This document shows positions 27,008-37,833 of a stretch of DNA of 64,000 bases, piece after piece. Source of the DNA: DASQHW01 sp038209365. GTDB lineage: Bacteria; Actinomycetota; Acidimicrobiia; IMCC26256; PALSA-610. The position numbers and the translations under genes were made by a program. Positions within the stretch are counted from its first letter, which is position 1. Every line of letters starts with the position of its first letter. The stretch covers positions 1 to 64,000 of the forward strand of contig JBBQXS010000004.1 of NCBI GenBank assembly GCA_038209365.1. The letters are read 5' to 3'. The notes under the pieces were generated by a model. It was not told the DNA's origin. It was given only the letters and a program-made list of their open reading frames with translations, and made no database searches.

Positions 27008-27751
27008 GTGCTCGGACGCCGTTTCACGATCCCACTCGTCATCACCGCGTCCGTGGTGGTGGGGGGCACTGCCGGTGCCCTCCTCGGCGTCCCCGTGTTG
27101 TCGGGTGCATCGACGAACTCGACGACGAACGCCGCGAACGCGCCCGGGCCGGCCGGCGCGTCGGGCGTGCGGTCGGGTCCGTCGGCATTGCTCGATGCCG
27201 CGGCGAAGGCCCTGAATCTCACGTCCGACGAGCTCCGCAACCGGCTCAGCGACGGCAAGACGACGATCGCCGGCATCGCCAAAGAGAAGAACATCGACAT
27301 CAACACGGTCATCGACGCGATCGCCGCCGCTGACCGTCAGCGCATCGAGGACTTCGTCAACAACCCGTTGCCCGCGCGAGACCACGGTCCGGGCCGGGGA
27401 TTCGGCCCCGGACCGGGCAAGGCGTTCGGCGCGGACGACAAGCTCGACGCGGCCGCCAAGGCGCTCGGCATCACGACCGATGACCTGAGGTCGGCATTGC
27501 GGGACGGGAAATCGATCGCCGACGTCGCCAAGGACAAGAACGTCGACGTCAACAAGGTCATCGACGAGATGGTCGCGGCCGCCCAGGCGCGAATCGACCA
27601 GGCGAAGACCGACGGGAAGATCAGTCAGGAACAGGCCGACCGCTTGAAGTCCGAGCTGAAGGACCGCATCACCAAGGTCGTCAACGGAGACTTCGCCGGC
27701 CCGCGAGACGGGGGCCCGGGACGCGGCTTCTGGGGACATCGCGGCCCGTAA
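27008..27751 (+). CDS. secreted protein with two helical repeats
   Basis: 247 residues, GTG start with AAGGGAG upstream. A signal peptide (residues 5-30) and a Ser/Thr/Asn/Ala-rich linker lead to two copies of one helical unit, beginning LDAAAKALNLTSDEL and LDAAAKALGITTDDL. Each contains an LxDGKxxxxxAKxKNxDxNxVID pattern. A Gly/Pro/Arg linker (GPGRGFGPGPG) separates them and recurs at the C-terminus. Similar proteins occur widely in actinobacteria without known function. It is divergent from a two-component system and probably controlled by it. Confidence 0.75.
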   Translation: MLGRRFTIPLVITASVVVGGTAGALLGVPVLSGASTNSTTNAANAPGPAGASGVRSGPSALLDAAAKALNLTSDELRNRLSDGKTTIAGIAKEKNIDINTVIDAIAAADRQRIEDFVNNPLPARDHGPGRGFGPGPGKAFGADDKLDAAAKALGITTDDLRSALRDGKSIADVAKDKNVDVNKVIDEMVAAAQARIDQAKTDGKISQEQADRLKSELKDRITKVVNGDFAGPRDGGPGRGFWGHRGP

Positions 27752-27772
27752 CAGCTGCTCCTGGACGATTCG

Positions 27773-27913
27773 ATGCTCGCAGCCGGGGGCATCCCCGGCG
27801 ACTCCGGGAGTGGTTTCCTCGACGCGCAGCGCCGCGCCATCGGCGTGCTGCCGACGGTGGAGCTCGCGCCGCGTGCCGGTTCGAACAATGACGCGGCAAC
27901 GCGCGTCAGCTGA
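27773..27913 (+). pseudogene. remnant of a trypsin-like serine protease C-terminus
   Basis: A 46-codon frame contains IPGDSGSGFLDAQRRAIGVL and ELAPRAGSN, the active-site-serine loop (GDSG) and following strands of chymotrypsin-fold proteases. The rest of a protease domain, including the His and Asp of the triad, is absent on either side. The same frame continues upstream to the stop codon of the preceding gene. I read it as a decayed fragment. Confidence 0.4.
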
Positions 27914-28005
27914 AGCCGAACATCGCCCGCGCGCGCAGCCGTTGCGTGAGGAGCGCGGGACCGATGCCGGGGGCTGCGCGCGGAGACTAGCTTGCCGCGA
28001 CGGTC

Positions 28006-28055
28006 AGGAACGACGAGGAACGACGAGGAACGACGAGGATCGACGCGGACCGACG
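28006..28055. repeat. 10-bp tandem repeat (AGGAACGACG)
   Basis: Three perfect units at 28006-28035, then AGGATCGACG and CGGACCGACG, directly upstream of the VOC gene start at 28080. Together with the protease remnant it fills the 328-base gap 27752-28079, in which no other gene is seen. Confidence 0.85.
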
Positions 28056-28079
28056 ACGACGTCTCAACGAGGAGAAGCC

Positions 28080-28856
28080 ATGCCCGAACGCAAGGATTAC
28101 GCACCCGGAACCCCCAACTGGGTCGACCTGCAAACGACCGACCAGGACGCGGCGAAGCGCTTCTACGGCGACCTCTTCGGCTGGACCTTCAACGACATGC
28201 CGATGGACGAAGCGGGCGGCGCCGTCTACTCGATGGCGCAGCTGAAGGGTCACGACGTCGGGGCGATTGCTCCCCTCGGCGACCAGGCGGCCGCCGGCGT
28301 GCCGCCGCACTGGAACTCCTACGTCGCCGTCAGTGACGCGGACCAGACCGCGTCGCTCGTGGAGAAGGCCGGCGGCACGCTGTTCATGCCGGCGTTCGAC
28401 GTGCTCGACGCAGGCCGCATGACCGTTTTCGCCGACCCGACGGGAGCGACGATCGCGGCATGGCAGGCGAAGAACCACATCGGCGCCACGCTCGTGAACG
28501 ACCCAGGCACCTTTTCGTGGAACGAGTTGCTGACCGCCGATGTGCCGAAAGCTGCCGCGTTCTACAACAAGGTCTTCGGCTGGGAGTCGAGCCCGGTCGA
28601 GAGCATGCCGTACACCGAGTTCAAGCTGAAGGGCGAGAGCATCGCCGGCGCGCAGAACCCGCCGATGCCCGGCATCCCGCCGATGTGGACGATCTATTTC
28701 TCGACCGACGATACCGACGCAACGGTCGCGAAAGCGAAGAAGCTCGGCGGCTCGGCGTTCGTGGAGCCGACCGACATCCCGCCCGGCCGCTTCGCGGCGC
28801 TCGCCGACCCCCAGGGCGCGATGTTCAACGTCATCAAGATGGCGCCGATGCAATAG
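28080..28856 (+). CDS. two-domain VOC/glyoxalase-like protein
   Basis: 258 residues, GAGGAG ribosome site. Two vicinal-oxygen-chelate modules in tandem: the first opens with PNWVDLQTTDQDAAKRFYGD and the second, from about residue 137, with FSWNELLTADVPKAAAFYNK. Each ends in the strand that follows FADPTGATI or LADPQGAMF. This tandem form is common in actinobacteria as hydroxylase- or glyoxalase-like proteins of undefined activity. Confidence 0.9.
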   Translation: MPERKDYAPGTPNWVDLQTTDQDAAKRFYGDLFGWTFNDMPMDEAGGAVYSMAQLKGHDVGAIAPLGDQAAAGVPPHWNSYVAVSDADQTASLVEKAGGTLFMPAFDVLDAGRMTVFADPTGATIAAWQAKNHIGATLVNDPGTFSWNELLTADVPKAAAFYNKVFGWESSPVESMPYTEFKLKGESIAGAQNPPMPGIPPMWTIYFSTDDTDATVAKAKKLGGSAFVEPTDIPPGRFAALADPQGAMFNVIKMAPMQ

Positions 28857-29019
28857 CATGGGTCGCGTGACGTACGAGCGCGCGCAGCGATTTTGTCGCC
28901 CCCGGGCCCCGAGAGGGCGCCGCGGGGCACGCGCGCACTGACGCTCGGCTCCGTCTCGGCGTCGCCGGCCCGGGGGCATTCGTTGCCCACCCGAGCTGCG
29001 ACGCCGAAGGAGCCATGTC
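28854..29019 (+). promoter_or_regulatory. structured leader of the PheRS-like gene
   Basis: TAGCAT at 28854 (overlapping the stop of the VOC gene) could be a -10 box. A 24-codon GTG frame (28867-28941, starting VTYERAQRFC) begins 7 bases later. A perfect 11-bp inverted repeat, 28898-28908 and 28967-28977, encloses 58 bases, and AAGGAG precedes the ATG at 29020. The arrangement is compatible with an attenuator or leader peptide, but this is inference. Confidence 0.35.
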
Positions 29020-30129
29020 ATGTCCGTCCGAATGCTCAGTCCCGACGAGGTCGCGCGCGCGTTGGCCGTGCGCGACCTCAGCGATCCCCGCGAAGGCGCG
29101 CACGCCATGCAGCGCCTCGTCGACGACATCATTGCCGCGCTCAGGCGTGCATGGAGCAGCGACGTGCTCGTACATCGAGGTGCGCGCGTCGTCGACATTG
29201 CCGAGAATTACGACGCGCTCGGGTACGAACCGTATGCGGTCACACGCGACGCTCGCTACACCCGCTACGTGACCGATACACGGATGCTGCGGAGCCACAC
29301 GTCGGCCTTGGTGCCGGCCGCGTTGCGTTCGGTCGGCAAGGGCGCGTCCGACGTTGTCGTTGCGTGTCCGGGCGTGGTGTATCGCCGTGATGCCATCGAC
29401 CGTTTGCACACCGGCACGCCCCATCAACTCGACCTGTGGCGCGTCACGCGCGATCGACCGCTCGCCGGTGGTGATCTCAAGGAGATGATCGAGCTCGTCG
29501 TGCGAACGGCGCTGCCGGGCGCGGAGTGGCGCGTCGAGCCGCGTCTGCATCCGTACACCGATGATGGCTTGCAGATCGACGTGGAGAACGGAGACGAGTG
29601 GGTCGAGATCGGCGAGTGCGGACTCGCTGGCGCGCACGTGTTGCACAGCGCAGGTCTCGACGTGCCGTGGACGGGTCTCGCGATGGGCCTGGGCCTCGAT
29701 CGCCTCCTCATGCTGCGCAAGGGTCTTGCCGACATCAGGCTGTTGCGCGCCACCGACGGGCGCATCGCCGCGCAGATGCGCGACCTCTCGCTGTATCGGC
29801 CGGTGTCGAACCGGCCCGCGGTCGTGCGCGATCTCTCGATTGCGGTCGCCGACGATGACGATGTCGAATTGCTCGGGGATCGTGTGCGCGAAGCTCTGCA
29901 GGCCGACGTTGACTGCGTCGAGGCCGTCGAAGTGCTGTCGCAAACTCCGGGCGTGGAGCTTCCACCGATCGCGCGCGAGCGCCTCGGGTTGCGACCCGGA
30001 CAAAAGAACGTGCTCCTGCGCGTCGTTCTCCGCCACGTCGATCGCACACTCACACGCGCGGAGGCGAATTCTTTGCGTGATCGCGTGTTCCGGGCGGTCC
30101 ATGGCGGAGACGTGTGCCCGATCTCATGA
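29020..30129 (+). CDS. single-chain phenylalanyl-tRNA synthetase-like protein
   Basis: 369 residues, AAGGAG 7 bases before ATG. The class II catalytic core of PheRS alpha is recognisable: MLRSHTSALVPAALR, motif 2-like CPGVVYRRDAIDRLHTGTPHQ, WVEIGECGLAGAHVL and motif 3-like LAMGLGLDRLLMLRKGLADI. From about residue 280 a ferredoxin-fold anticodon-binding-like domain follows (FDX-ACB, normally the end of PheRS beta), starting NRPAVVRDLSIAV. This is the domain order of monomeric mitochondrial PheRS. The coiled-coil N-terminus of bacterial PheRS alpha is missing. It may be a tRNA synthetase, a resistance copy or an amino-acid-activating paralogue. Confidence 0.8.
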   Translation: MSVRMLSPDEVARALAVRDLSDPREGAHAMQRLVDDIIAALRRAWSSDVLVHRGARVVDIAENYDALGYEPYAVTRDARYTRYVTDTRMLRSHTSALVPAALRSVGKGASDVVVACPGVVYRRDAIDRLHTGTPHQLDLWRVTRDRPLAGGDLKEMIELVVRTALPGAEWRVEPRLHPYTDDGLQIDVENGDEWVEIGECGLAGAHVLHSAGLDVPWTGLAMGLGLDRLLMLRKGLADIRLLRATDGRIAAQMRDLSLYRPVSNRPAVVRDLSIAVADDDDVELLGDRVREALQADVDCVEAVEVLSQTPGVELPPIARERLGLRPGQKNVLLRVVLRHVDRTLTRAEANSLRDRVFRAVHGGDVCPIS

Positions 30130-30150
30130 GACAACCGGCGCAATCTGTTG

Positions 30151-31764
30151 TCAGTCGAGGTGGCGGCGCATGACCTTGCCGGTCGCGTTGCGCGGGAGTG
30201 CCCCGACGAACTCGACGTCGCGCGGCACTTTGTAGCGCGCCAAGTTGGCGCGGACGTGGGCTCGCACGTGATCGGGGTCGAGCTGCGCGCCTTCGCGGGG
30301 CACGACGAACGCCTTGAGGCGTTGGCCGAATTCCGGGTCGGGCACACCGATGACCGCCGCTTCGACGACGCCCGGGTGCTGCGCGATCACGTCTTCGACT
30401 TCCGCAGGGAACACGTTCTCCCCGCCGGAGATGATCATGTCGTCGTCGCGACCTTCCACGAACAGGAGGCCGGCCGCGTCGCGGTGCCCGGTGTCGCCCG
30501 TTTGCATGAAACCGTCGACGATCGTTTTCGTCGCTCCGTCGGTGTAGCCGTCGAACGAGAGGGGGCTCCGCACGAAGATGCGGCCGGTCTCGCCCGGCGC
30601 GACCTCACGATCGTGGTCGTCGAGGAGACGGACCTCGGTGCCGCGCGGCGGCCGGCCGGCCGTCGTGGGCGCGGCTCGCAGATCGTCGGGTACGGCGACC
30701 GACACCGCGCCGGCCTCAGTCGAACCGTAGAGGTTGTACACCACGTCGCCGAACCGGTTCATGAATCGCGTCGCGAGGTCGCCGGGGAGCGCCGAGCCGG
30801 ACAGCGGCACGAGGCGGAGCGAGGAGGTGTCGTAGCGCGTCCGCACCTCCTCGGGCAGCTCGAGGATGCGCGACAACATCACCGGGACCGCGACGAGCAC
30901 CTGTGCGCGGTGTCGCGCGATCGCCGCGAGCGCCCGCTCCGGGTCGAAGAGACGCTCGAGCACCATGGTGTCGCCGAGCGTCAGGCTGACAAGCGCGTTG
31001 GTCAGACCCCAGGAGTGGAAGCACGGTGCCGCGATCACCATCGTCTCGCGCGCCCGGTACGGGATGCGCTCGAGCACGCCGATGCCACCCAGCGGATCGG
31101 ACGGACGGCCCTGCAACGCGCCTTTGGGCGCGCCCGTCGTACCGGACGTGAGGATGATCGTGCGGCCGTCGCGAGCCGGTCGTGGAAGCTCGGGACCCTC
31201 GGAGTGAGACGCGATCAGGTCGTCGGTCGTGGGCTGCTCGGGATCCACGTCCCTGTCTGTGTCGGTCCATGCGAGGACCCGCCTCCCGACGTCGGCGTCG
31301 AGGGCCATCGGAGTGAAGTCGTCGTCGTGCACGAGCACGTGCGCGTCCTCGCGTTGCATCACGCCCCGGAGCTGTGGGGCCGAGAAGCCGGTGTTGAGGA
31401 ACAGCACGTTCACGCCGAGCTTGGCCAGCGCGGCGGTGATGTCGAAGAAATGGCGGTGGTTGCGGCACAGCACACCGACCGTGTCGCCTGCGCCCACGCC
31501 GATGTCGCGGAGCCCGCGTGCGAGCGCGTCGGATCGGCGGTCGAGCTCCGCGAATGTCAACGGCCCCCGTTCGTCGACGAGTGCAATTCTCGAGTCGAAG
31601 CGGGCCGCCGTGACTGCGAAGACCGCGGCCAAGCTCGGTCCCCAGTGCCGTACTGCGGACGCGATACGCAGCATCCGGCTCGGCGGCTCCGGATGCAGCA
31701 CGCCCGCGCGCGCGAGCACGGCAGCCGCGTGGGCGGCTTCGGTCAACCGTTCGAACGGACCCAC
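30151..31764 (-). CDS. acyl-CoA synthetase (AMP-binding)
   Basis: 537 residues. P-loop-like IILTSGTTGAPKGA near residue 200, the aromatic-acid/acyl motif NLYGSTEAGAVS, GFMQTGDTGHRDAAG and the C-terminal catalytic Lys in LPRNATGKVMRR identify an adenylate-forming ligase. The N-terminal part is that of fatty-acyl or bile-acid CoA ligases. It is convergent with the PheRS-like gene and precedes no obvious operon partner except the substrate-binding lipoprotein on the same strand, 9 bases upstream. Confidence 0.93.
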   Translation of the reverse strand: MGPFERLTEAAHAAAVLARAGVLHPEPPSRMLRIASAVRHWGPSLAAVFAVTAARFDSRIALVDERGPLTFAELDRRSDALARGLRDIGVGAGDTVGVLCRNHRHFFDITAALAKLGVNVLFLNTGFSAPQLRGVMQREDAHVLVHDDDFTPMALDADVGRRVLAWTDTDRDVDPEQPTTDDLIASHSEGPELPRPARDGRTIILTSGTTGAPKGALQGRPSDPLGGIGVLERIPYRARETMVIAAPCFHSWGLTNALVSLTLGDTMVLERLFDPERALAAIARHRAQVLVAVPVMLSRILELPEEVRTRYDTSSLRLVPLSGSALPGDLATRFMNRFGDVVYNLYGSTEAGAVSVAVPDDLRAAPTTAGRPPRGTEVRLLDDHDREVAPGETGRIFVRSPLSFDGYTDGATKTIVDGFMQTGDTGHRDAAGLLFVEGRDDDMIISGGENVFPAEVEDVIAQHPGVVEAAVIGVPDPEFGQRLKAFVVPREGAQLDPDHVRAHVRANLARYKVPRDVEFVGALPRNATGKVMRRHLD

Positions 31765-31773
31765 GAGGTGATG

Positions 31774-33123
31774 TTACGAGCCGGGAATGTTCTCGAGGTC
31801 GGTGAGCGACTTCCAGTTCCCGGTCGGCGCGATCGAGGAGTCGAACGCGGAGAGCCGGAACGTGTCGTTGAAGTCGTACTTGCCCTTGCTGAGCGAGGCG
31901 TACTGGCCGCCACCCCGGTTGATGATCGGTCCGAAGTTGTCGACGGTGCTCTGCCAGTTCTCGTTGTTGAGATACGGGCCGACCTTCTGTGCGATCTGCT
32001 CGAACGTCGTGAGCATCTGGCACGCATCGTTGATGGCGTTGTACAAGTCATCGCGCTTGCCGTCGATCTCGGGAAGCACGGTCGTCGATTTCGGGGCGTC
32101 CTTGCCCGTCTTTGCCTTGTAGATGTCGGCGCAGTACTTCCAGTTCTGACTGCTGTCGTATTCCGATTCGGTCGGCCCGGTGGCCGCGAGTATGCCCTCG
32201 TACGGATTGGGCTTCGTGCCGGCCTTCGTCGCATCCTTGGCGAAATCGAGCACCTCGCCGACGTCGGTCACCAACAGCGCTGCGGGCATCTCGCGGTGAA
32301 CCTTCTCGATGAACTGACTCGACGCGACCTGCGTCCCCGTGACGAACAACGCATTGACGCCTTCGGTCTTCCACCGTTCGATGAAGCTGTCGAGCTGGGA
32401 CTGCGCCGATGTGGTGTCGGTGCCCGCGATCTGGAGGATTGCGGTCGAGCCGGTCTCGACGCCGAGGTCTTTGAGCGCAGGCTCGACGCTTGACGTCACC
32501 GTTTTCGCTGACGTCGTCTCACCGAGGATCGCCACCTTCTTGCCGCTCAGCGTGCCGGCGCTCTTGAGGAGACCCGCGAGGATCTGCGTCGTTCGTTCGG
32601 GCACATTGCCCGGATAGATGATGAGTCCCGGCGGTGACTTGTCGATGATTTCCTTCGTGAGCATGTATGCGAAGAGCACGGTCTTGTGCTTTTTCGCAAC
32701 GCACGTCTGGGCGTTGCCCGACGGATCGAAGAGGTTGCCCATCACGGCGAAGACCTTGTCGTCGTCGGTGAACTTCGTGCAGATCGAGACGAGCCGCTGT
32801 GCGTCGGGAATCGGGCAGAACCGGTGGAAGACAGGCACGATCTTGCGACCGTTGATGCCGCCGCGCTGGTTTATGTCGTCGATGTACGCCTGGTAGTTCT
32901 GCTCCTGGTTGACGCGCATGAAGTCGACGTATCCCTTGATGCAGTCGAAGTCCGTGAGCGAGACGCCGAGCTTGATCTCGTTCGCGGTGACACCCGTGCC
33001 GAGCGCGGTCGATTGGGCGCTCGGCGCCTTGGTGTCGCCCGGAGTCGCGCCCTTCTTGGAGCCGCTCCCGCACGCGGCAAGGACCACGACGACTGCCACG
33101 AGCACGAGGCGCGGAACGCGCAT
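31774..33123 (-). CDS. branched-chain-amino-acid-type substrate-binding lipoprotein
   Basis: 449 residues, GGGAGG ribosome site. The signal peptide ends in a lipobox (VVVLAACGSGS). The mature part shows the type I periplasmic-binding-protein pattern of LivJ-like proteins: VTANEIKLGVSLTDFDCIKG, DINQRGGINGRKIVPVF, KKVAILGETTSAKTV and NALFVTGTQVASSQF. No permease or ATPase genes are nearby; the neighbour is an acyl-CoA ligase, so the ligand may be a carboxylic acid taken up for CoA activation. Inference on the ligand. Confidence 0.88.
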   Translation of the reverse strand: MRVPRLVLVAVVVVLAACGSGSKKGATPGDTKAPSAQSTALGTGVTANEIKLGVSLTDFDCIKGYVDFMRVNQEQNYQAYIDDINQRGGINGRKIVPVFHRFCPIPDAQRLVSICTKFTDDDKVFAVMGNLFDPSGNAQTCVAKKHKTVLFAYMLTKEIIDKSPPGLIIYPGNVPERTTQILAGLLKSAGTLSGKKVAILGETTSAKTVTSSVEPALKDLGVETGSTAILQIAGTDTTSAQSQLDSFIERWKTEGVNALFVTGTQVASSQFIEKVHREMPAALLVTDVGEVLDFAKDATKAGTKPNPYEGILAATGPTESEYDSSQNWKYCADIYKAKTGKDAPKSTTVLPEIDGKRDDLYNAINDACQMLTTFEQIAQKVGPYLNNENWQSTVDNFGPIINRGGGQYASLSKGKYDFNDTFRLSAFDSSIAPTGNWKSLTDLENIPGS

Positions 33124-33163
33124 GTCAACCTCCCGACCAAGAATGTCATGAGACTGTAAGCCG

Positions 33164-33169
33164 TAGCAT
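33164..33169 (+). promoter_or_regulatory. -10 box of a leaderless promoter (TAGCAT)
   Basis: TAGCAT ends 6 bases before the GTG at 33176, without a ribosome site; it supports that GTG as start. Confidence 0.4.
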
Positions 33170-33175
33170 CGGCCC

Positions 33176-33946
33176 GTGGCGACCGACCCGGGCAGCGTGA
33201 TCACATGGGGAGTACTGCCGGCCGACTGTCTCGACAGCGTCGTCGTCTGTTCGCCGCACTTCGACGACGCCGCGCTCGGCGCGGCGCACCTCTTGCTCGC
33301 CCATCCTGGTTCGACGGTGGTGACCGTGTTCGGTGGCCGTCCCGCGCGTTACCCCGATCCGCCCACGGAGTGGGACGCGCTCGGCGGTTTTCGCGCCGAT
33401 GACGACGTGGTGGGGCTGCGGCGTGAAGAGGATCGCGCCGCGATGGACGCGCTCGACGCTCGCCCGGTCTGGCTCGACTTCGTGGACCATCAGTATCTCG
33501 CCCGCCACGAGCGCGCCGAACCCAAGGAGATCGCACTCGCGCTCGATGCGGTGCTCGACGCCGTGCGTCCGACCGCCGTCTTCCTCCCGATGGGACTCGC
33601 GAATCCCGACCACGTGTCGACGCACGACGCCGGCATGCTTCTTGCGGCGCGGCGGAACGATCTCACGTGGTTCTGTTACGAGGACAGCGGATACAAGCAC
33701 ATCCCCGGCATGCTCGCGTGGCGGATCGCCAAGCTGTTCCGTTCGGAGTTGTGGCCGACGCCCATGGTGGTGCCCGTCGTCCTCGACAATGCACGCAAGC
33801 GCTCGGCGATCGAGTGCTACCGATCCCAACTACCGCCGCTGGACCGTGACCATGCGCTCGGTGCGCGCATCGGCGGTAACGTTCCCGAGCAGTTCTGGTT
33901 GTTGGCGCCGCCGCCTCCCGGTTGGGAGCGGATGCGGGAGATGTGA
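33176..33946 (+). CDS. PIG-L family deacetylase
   Basis: 256 residues. The metal-site motif appears as SPHFDDAALGA near residue 27 (usually PHPDD), with the third ligand expected in ANPDHVSTHDAG. Members remove acetyl groups from N-acetylglucosaminyl compounds, including steps of mycothiol synthesis; this one is shorter than MshB-type enzymes and its substrate is unknown. It is followed after 2 bases by a PhyH-type dioxygenase and probably forms an operon with it. Confidence 0.85.
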   Translation: MATDPGSVITWGVLPADCLDSVVVCSPHFDDAALGAAHLLLAHPGSTVVTVFGGRPARYPDPPTEWDALGGFRADDDVVGLRREEDRAAMDALDARPVWLDFVDHQYLARHERAEPKEIALALDAVLDAVRPTAVFLPMGLANPDHVSTHDAGMLLAARRNDLTWFCYEDSGYKHIPGMLAWRIAKLFRSELWPTPMVVPVVLDNARKRSAIECYRSQLPPLDRDHALGARIGGNVPEQFWLLAPPPPGWERMREM

Positions 33947-33948
33947 CG

Positions 33949-34806
33949 ATGACGATCACGATGCGCGTGCCGGTGCTCGGACCCGATGCCGCCGTCGACG
34001 ATGTCGAGGCCGCGATACGCGAGGCCGGCTGTGCGGTCGTCGAACGGCTCGCGACGGTCGAGCAGATGGACGCCATCGAGACCGAGCTCGAGCCCTTCCT
34101 CTCCGCGACGGCGACCGGCGGTGACGACTTCACGGGCTTCCAGACGCGGCGAACCGGCGCGTTGCTCGCGCGCTCGGTCGGGTTCCGTGACCTCGCTGCG
34201 CATCCTGTGGTCGTCGGCGTGCTCGATCGCGTGCTCGGCGATCACGCGACGAGCTACCAGCTGCACCTCACGCAGGTGATCGACATCGGCCCGGGCGCGC
34301 CCGCGCAGATCGTGCACCGTGACCAATGGGCGTTCGACTTCTTCCCGTTCCCTTCAGGATTCGAGGTCGAGTGCCACACGATGTGGGCGATGAACGACTT
34401 CACCGAAGAGAACGGCGCGACACGCGTCATCCCCGGGAGCCATCGTTGGGAAGACAAGCTCCGGCCGTCCGTCGATGACACGATCGCGGCCGAGATGCCG
34501 AAAGGCTCGGTGCTGCTCTACGTCGGGTCGCTGTACCACGGCGGGGGAGCGAACCACTCGCCGGCGCCCCGGCGTGGCGTGAACGTCGGCTACACGTTGT
34601 CGTGGTTGCGCCAGGAGGAGAACCAGTACCTCGCGTGTCCGCCCGAGGTCGCGCGCGAGCTGCCCGAGGATCTCGCACGGCTTGCGGGTTACCGGCGGGG
34701 CGCGTACGCACTCGGCTACTACGGCGACCTCCACGACCCGTTCGACGCGGTGCGCGGCGAGTCGTCGGGCGGCCCCGCAACGTTCTCGCCCGTGCCCCGC
34801 AGCTGA
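33949..34806 (+). CDS. phytanoyl-CoA dioxygenase (PhyH) family protein
   Basis: 285 residues. Fe(II)/2-oxoglutarate oxygenase landmarks: IVHRDQWAFD (first His and Asp of the facial triad), VIPGSHRW, and GGGANHSPAPRRGVNVGY with the distal His and the Arg that binds 2-oxoglutarate. It hydroxylates an unidentified substrate, possibly a lipid or a natural product. Tightly coupled to the PIG-L gene upstream. Confidence 0.9.
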   Translation: MTITMRVPVLGPDAAVDDVEAAIREAGCAVVERLATVEQMDAIETELEPFLSATATGGDDFTGFQTRRTGALLARSVGFRDLAAHPVVVGVLDRVLGDHATSYQLHLTQVIDIGPGAPAQIVHRDQWAFDFFPFPSGFEVECHTMWAMNDFTEENGATRVIPGSHRWEDKLRPSVDDTIAAEMPKGSVLLYVGSLYHGGGANHSPAPRRGVNVGYTLSWLRQEENQYLACPPEVARELPEDLARLAGYRRGAYALGYYGDLHDPFDAVRGESSGGPATFSPVPRS

Positions 34807-34864
34807 CTGATCCACGCCCGGCGACGCTGCGAACAATGTGGCGACGTTCGCGAAGGAGGCAATC

Positions 34865-35278
34865 ATGTCGGCATCCGATGAGGCAGTGGTCCGGCGGTTC
34901 TACGACCAGATGAACAACGAGCGGAAGAACGAGCTCGCCGGTGAGCTCTTCACCGACGACCACCGAATGCACGATCCGCAGGTCCCGGCCGGCATCGGCC
35001 CGGTCGGCATGTCCGCGGTGGTCTCCGTGTACCAGAACGGTGTCGACGGCCACTGGAACATCGAGGAGATCTTCTCCGCCGATGACAAGGTGGTCACGCG
35101 CTGGACCGGGAGCGGCACGCACGTGGGCGAGGTCAACGGGATCGCGCCGACGGGCAAGAAGATCCGCGTGGACGCAATCGCCATTCACCGCATGCGCGAC
35201 GGCAAGATCGCCGAGACCTGGGAGGTCTGGGACACGTTGGGCTTCCTTCAGCAGCTCGGCGTCGTACCGAAGGTCTGA
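34865..35278 (+). CDS. SnoaL-like/ester cyclase family protein
   Basis: 137 residues, AAGGAGG ribosome site. NTF2-like fold: EAVVRRFYDQMNNERKNELA, GPVGMSAVVSVYQNG, VTRWTGSGTHVGEVNGIAPT and KIAETWEVWDTLGFLQQLG are the typical segments of the SnoaL/ester-cyclase group. Such proteins bind or cyclise polyketide-like or other hydrophobic small molecules. It is the last chromosomal gene before the tRNA and the integrated element. Confidence 0.88.
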   Translation: MSASDEAVVRRFYDQMNNERKNELAGELFTDDHRMHDPQVPAGIGPVGMSAVVSVYQNGVDGHWNIEEIFSADDKVVTRWTGSGTHVGEVNGIAPTGKKIRVDAIAIHRMRDGKIAETWEVWDTLGFLQQLGVVPKV

Positions 35279-35351
35279 CGGACGCGGCGCGAGCGGCCGC
35301 AATGGAGCGCTTTGTCTCGCCCGACGCCGACCGGTAGCATCGCTGATCCGC

Positions 35352-37769
<2,418 letters not shown>

Positions 37770-37833
37770 GTCGCCCCCGCGTCGAACACCGCTGGCAGGC
37801 AGTCTTGCTCAACTGGTCATGCTGACTGTGCGT

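Noticed and set aside
28006..28055. CRISPR-like repeats
   Set aside because: The units are 10 bp, directly adjacent and have no spacers.
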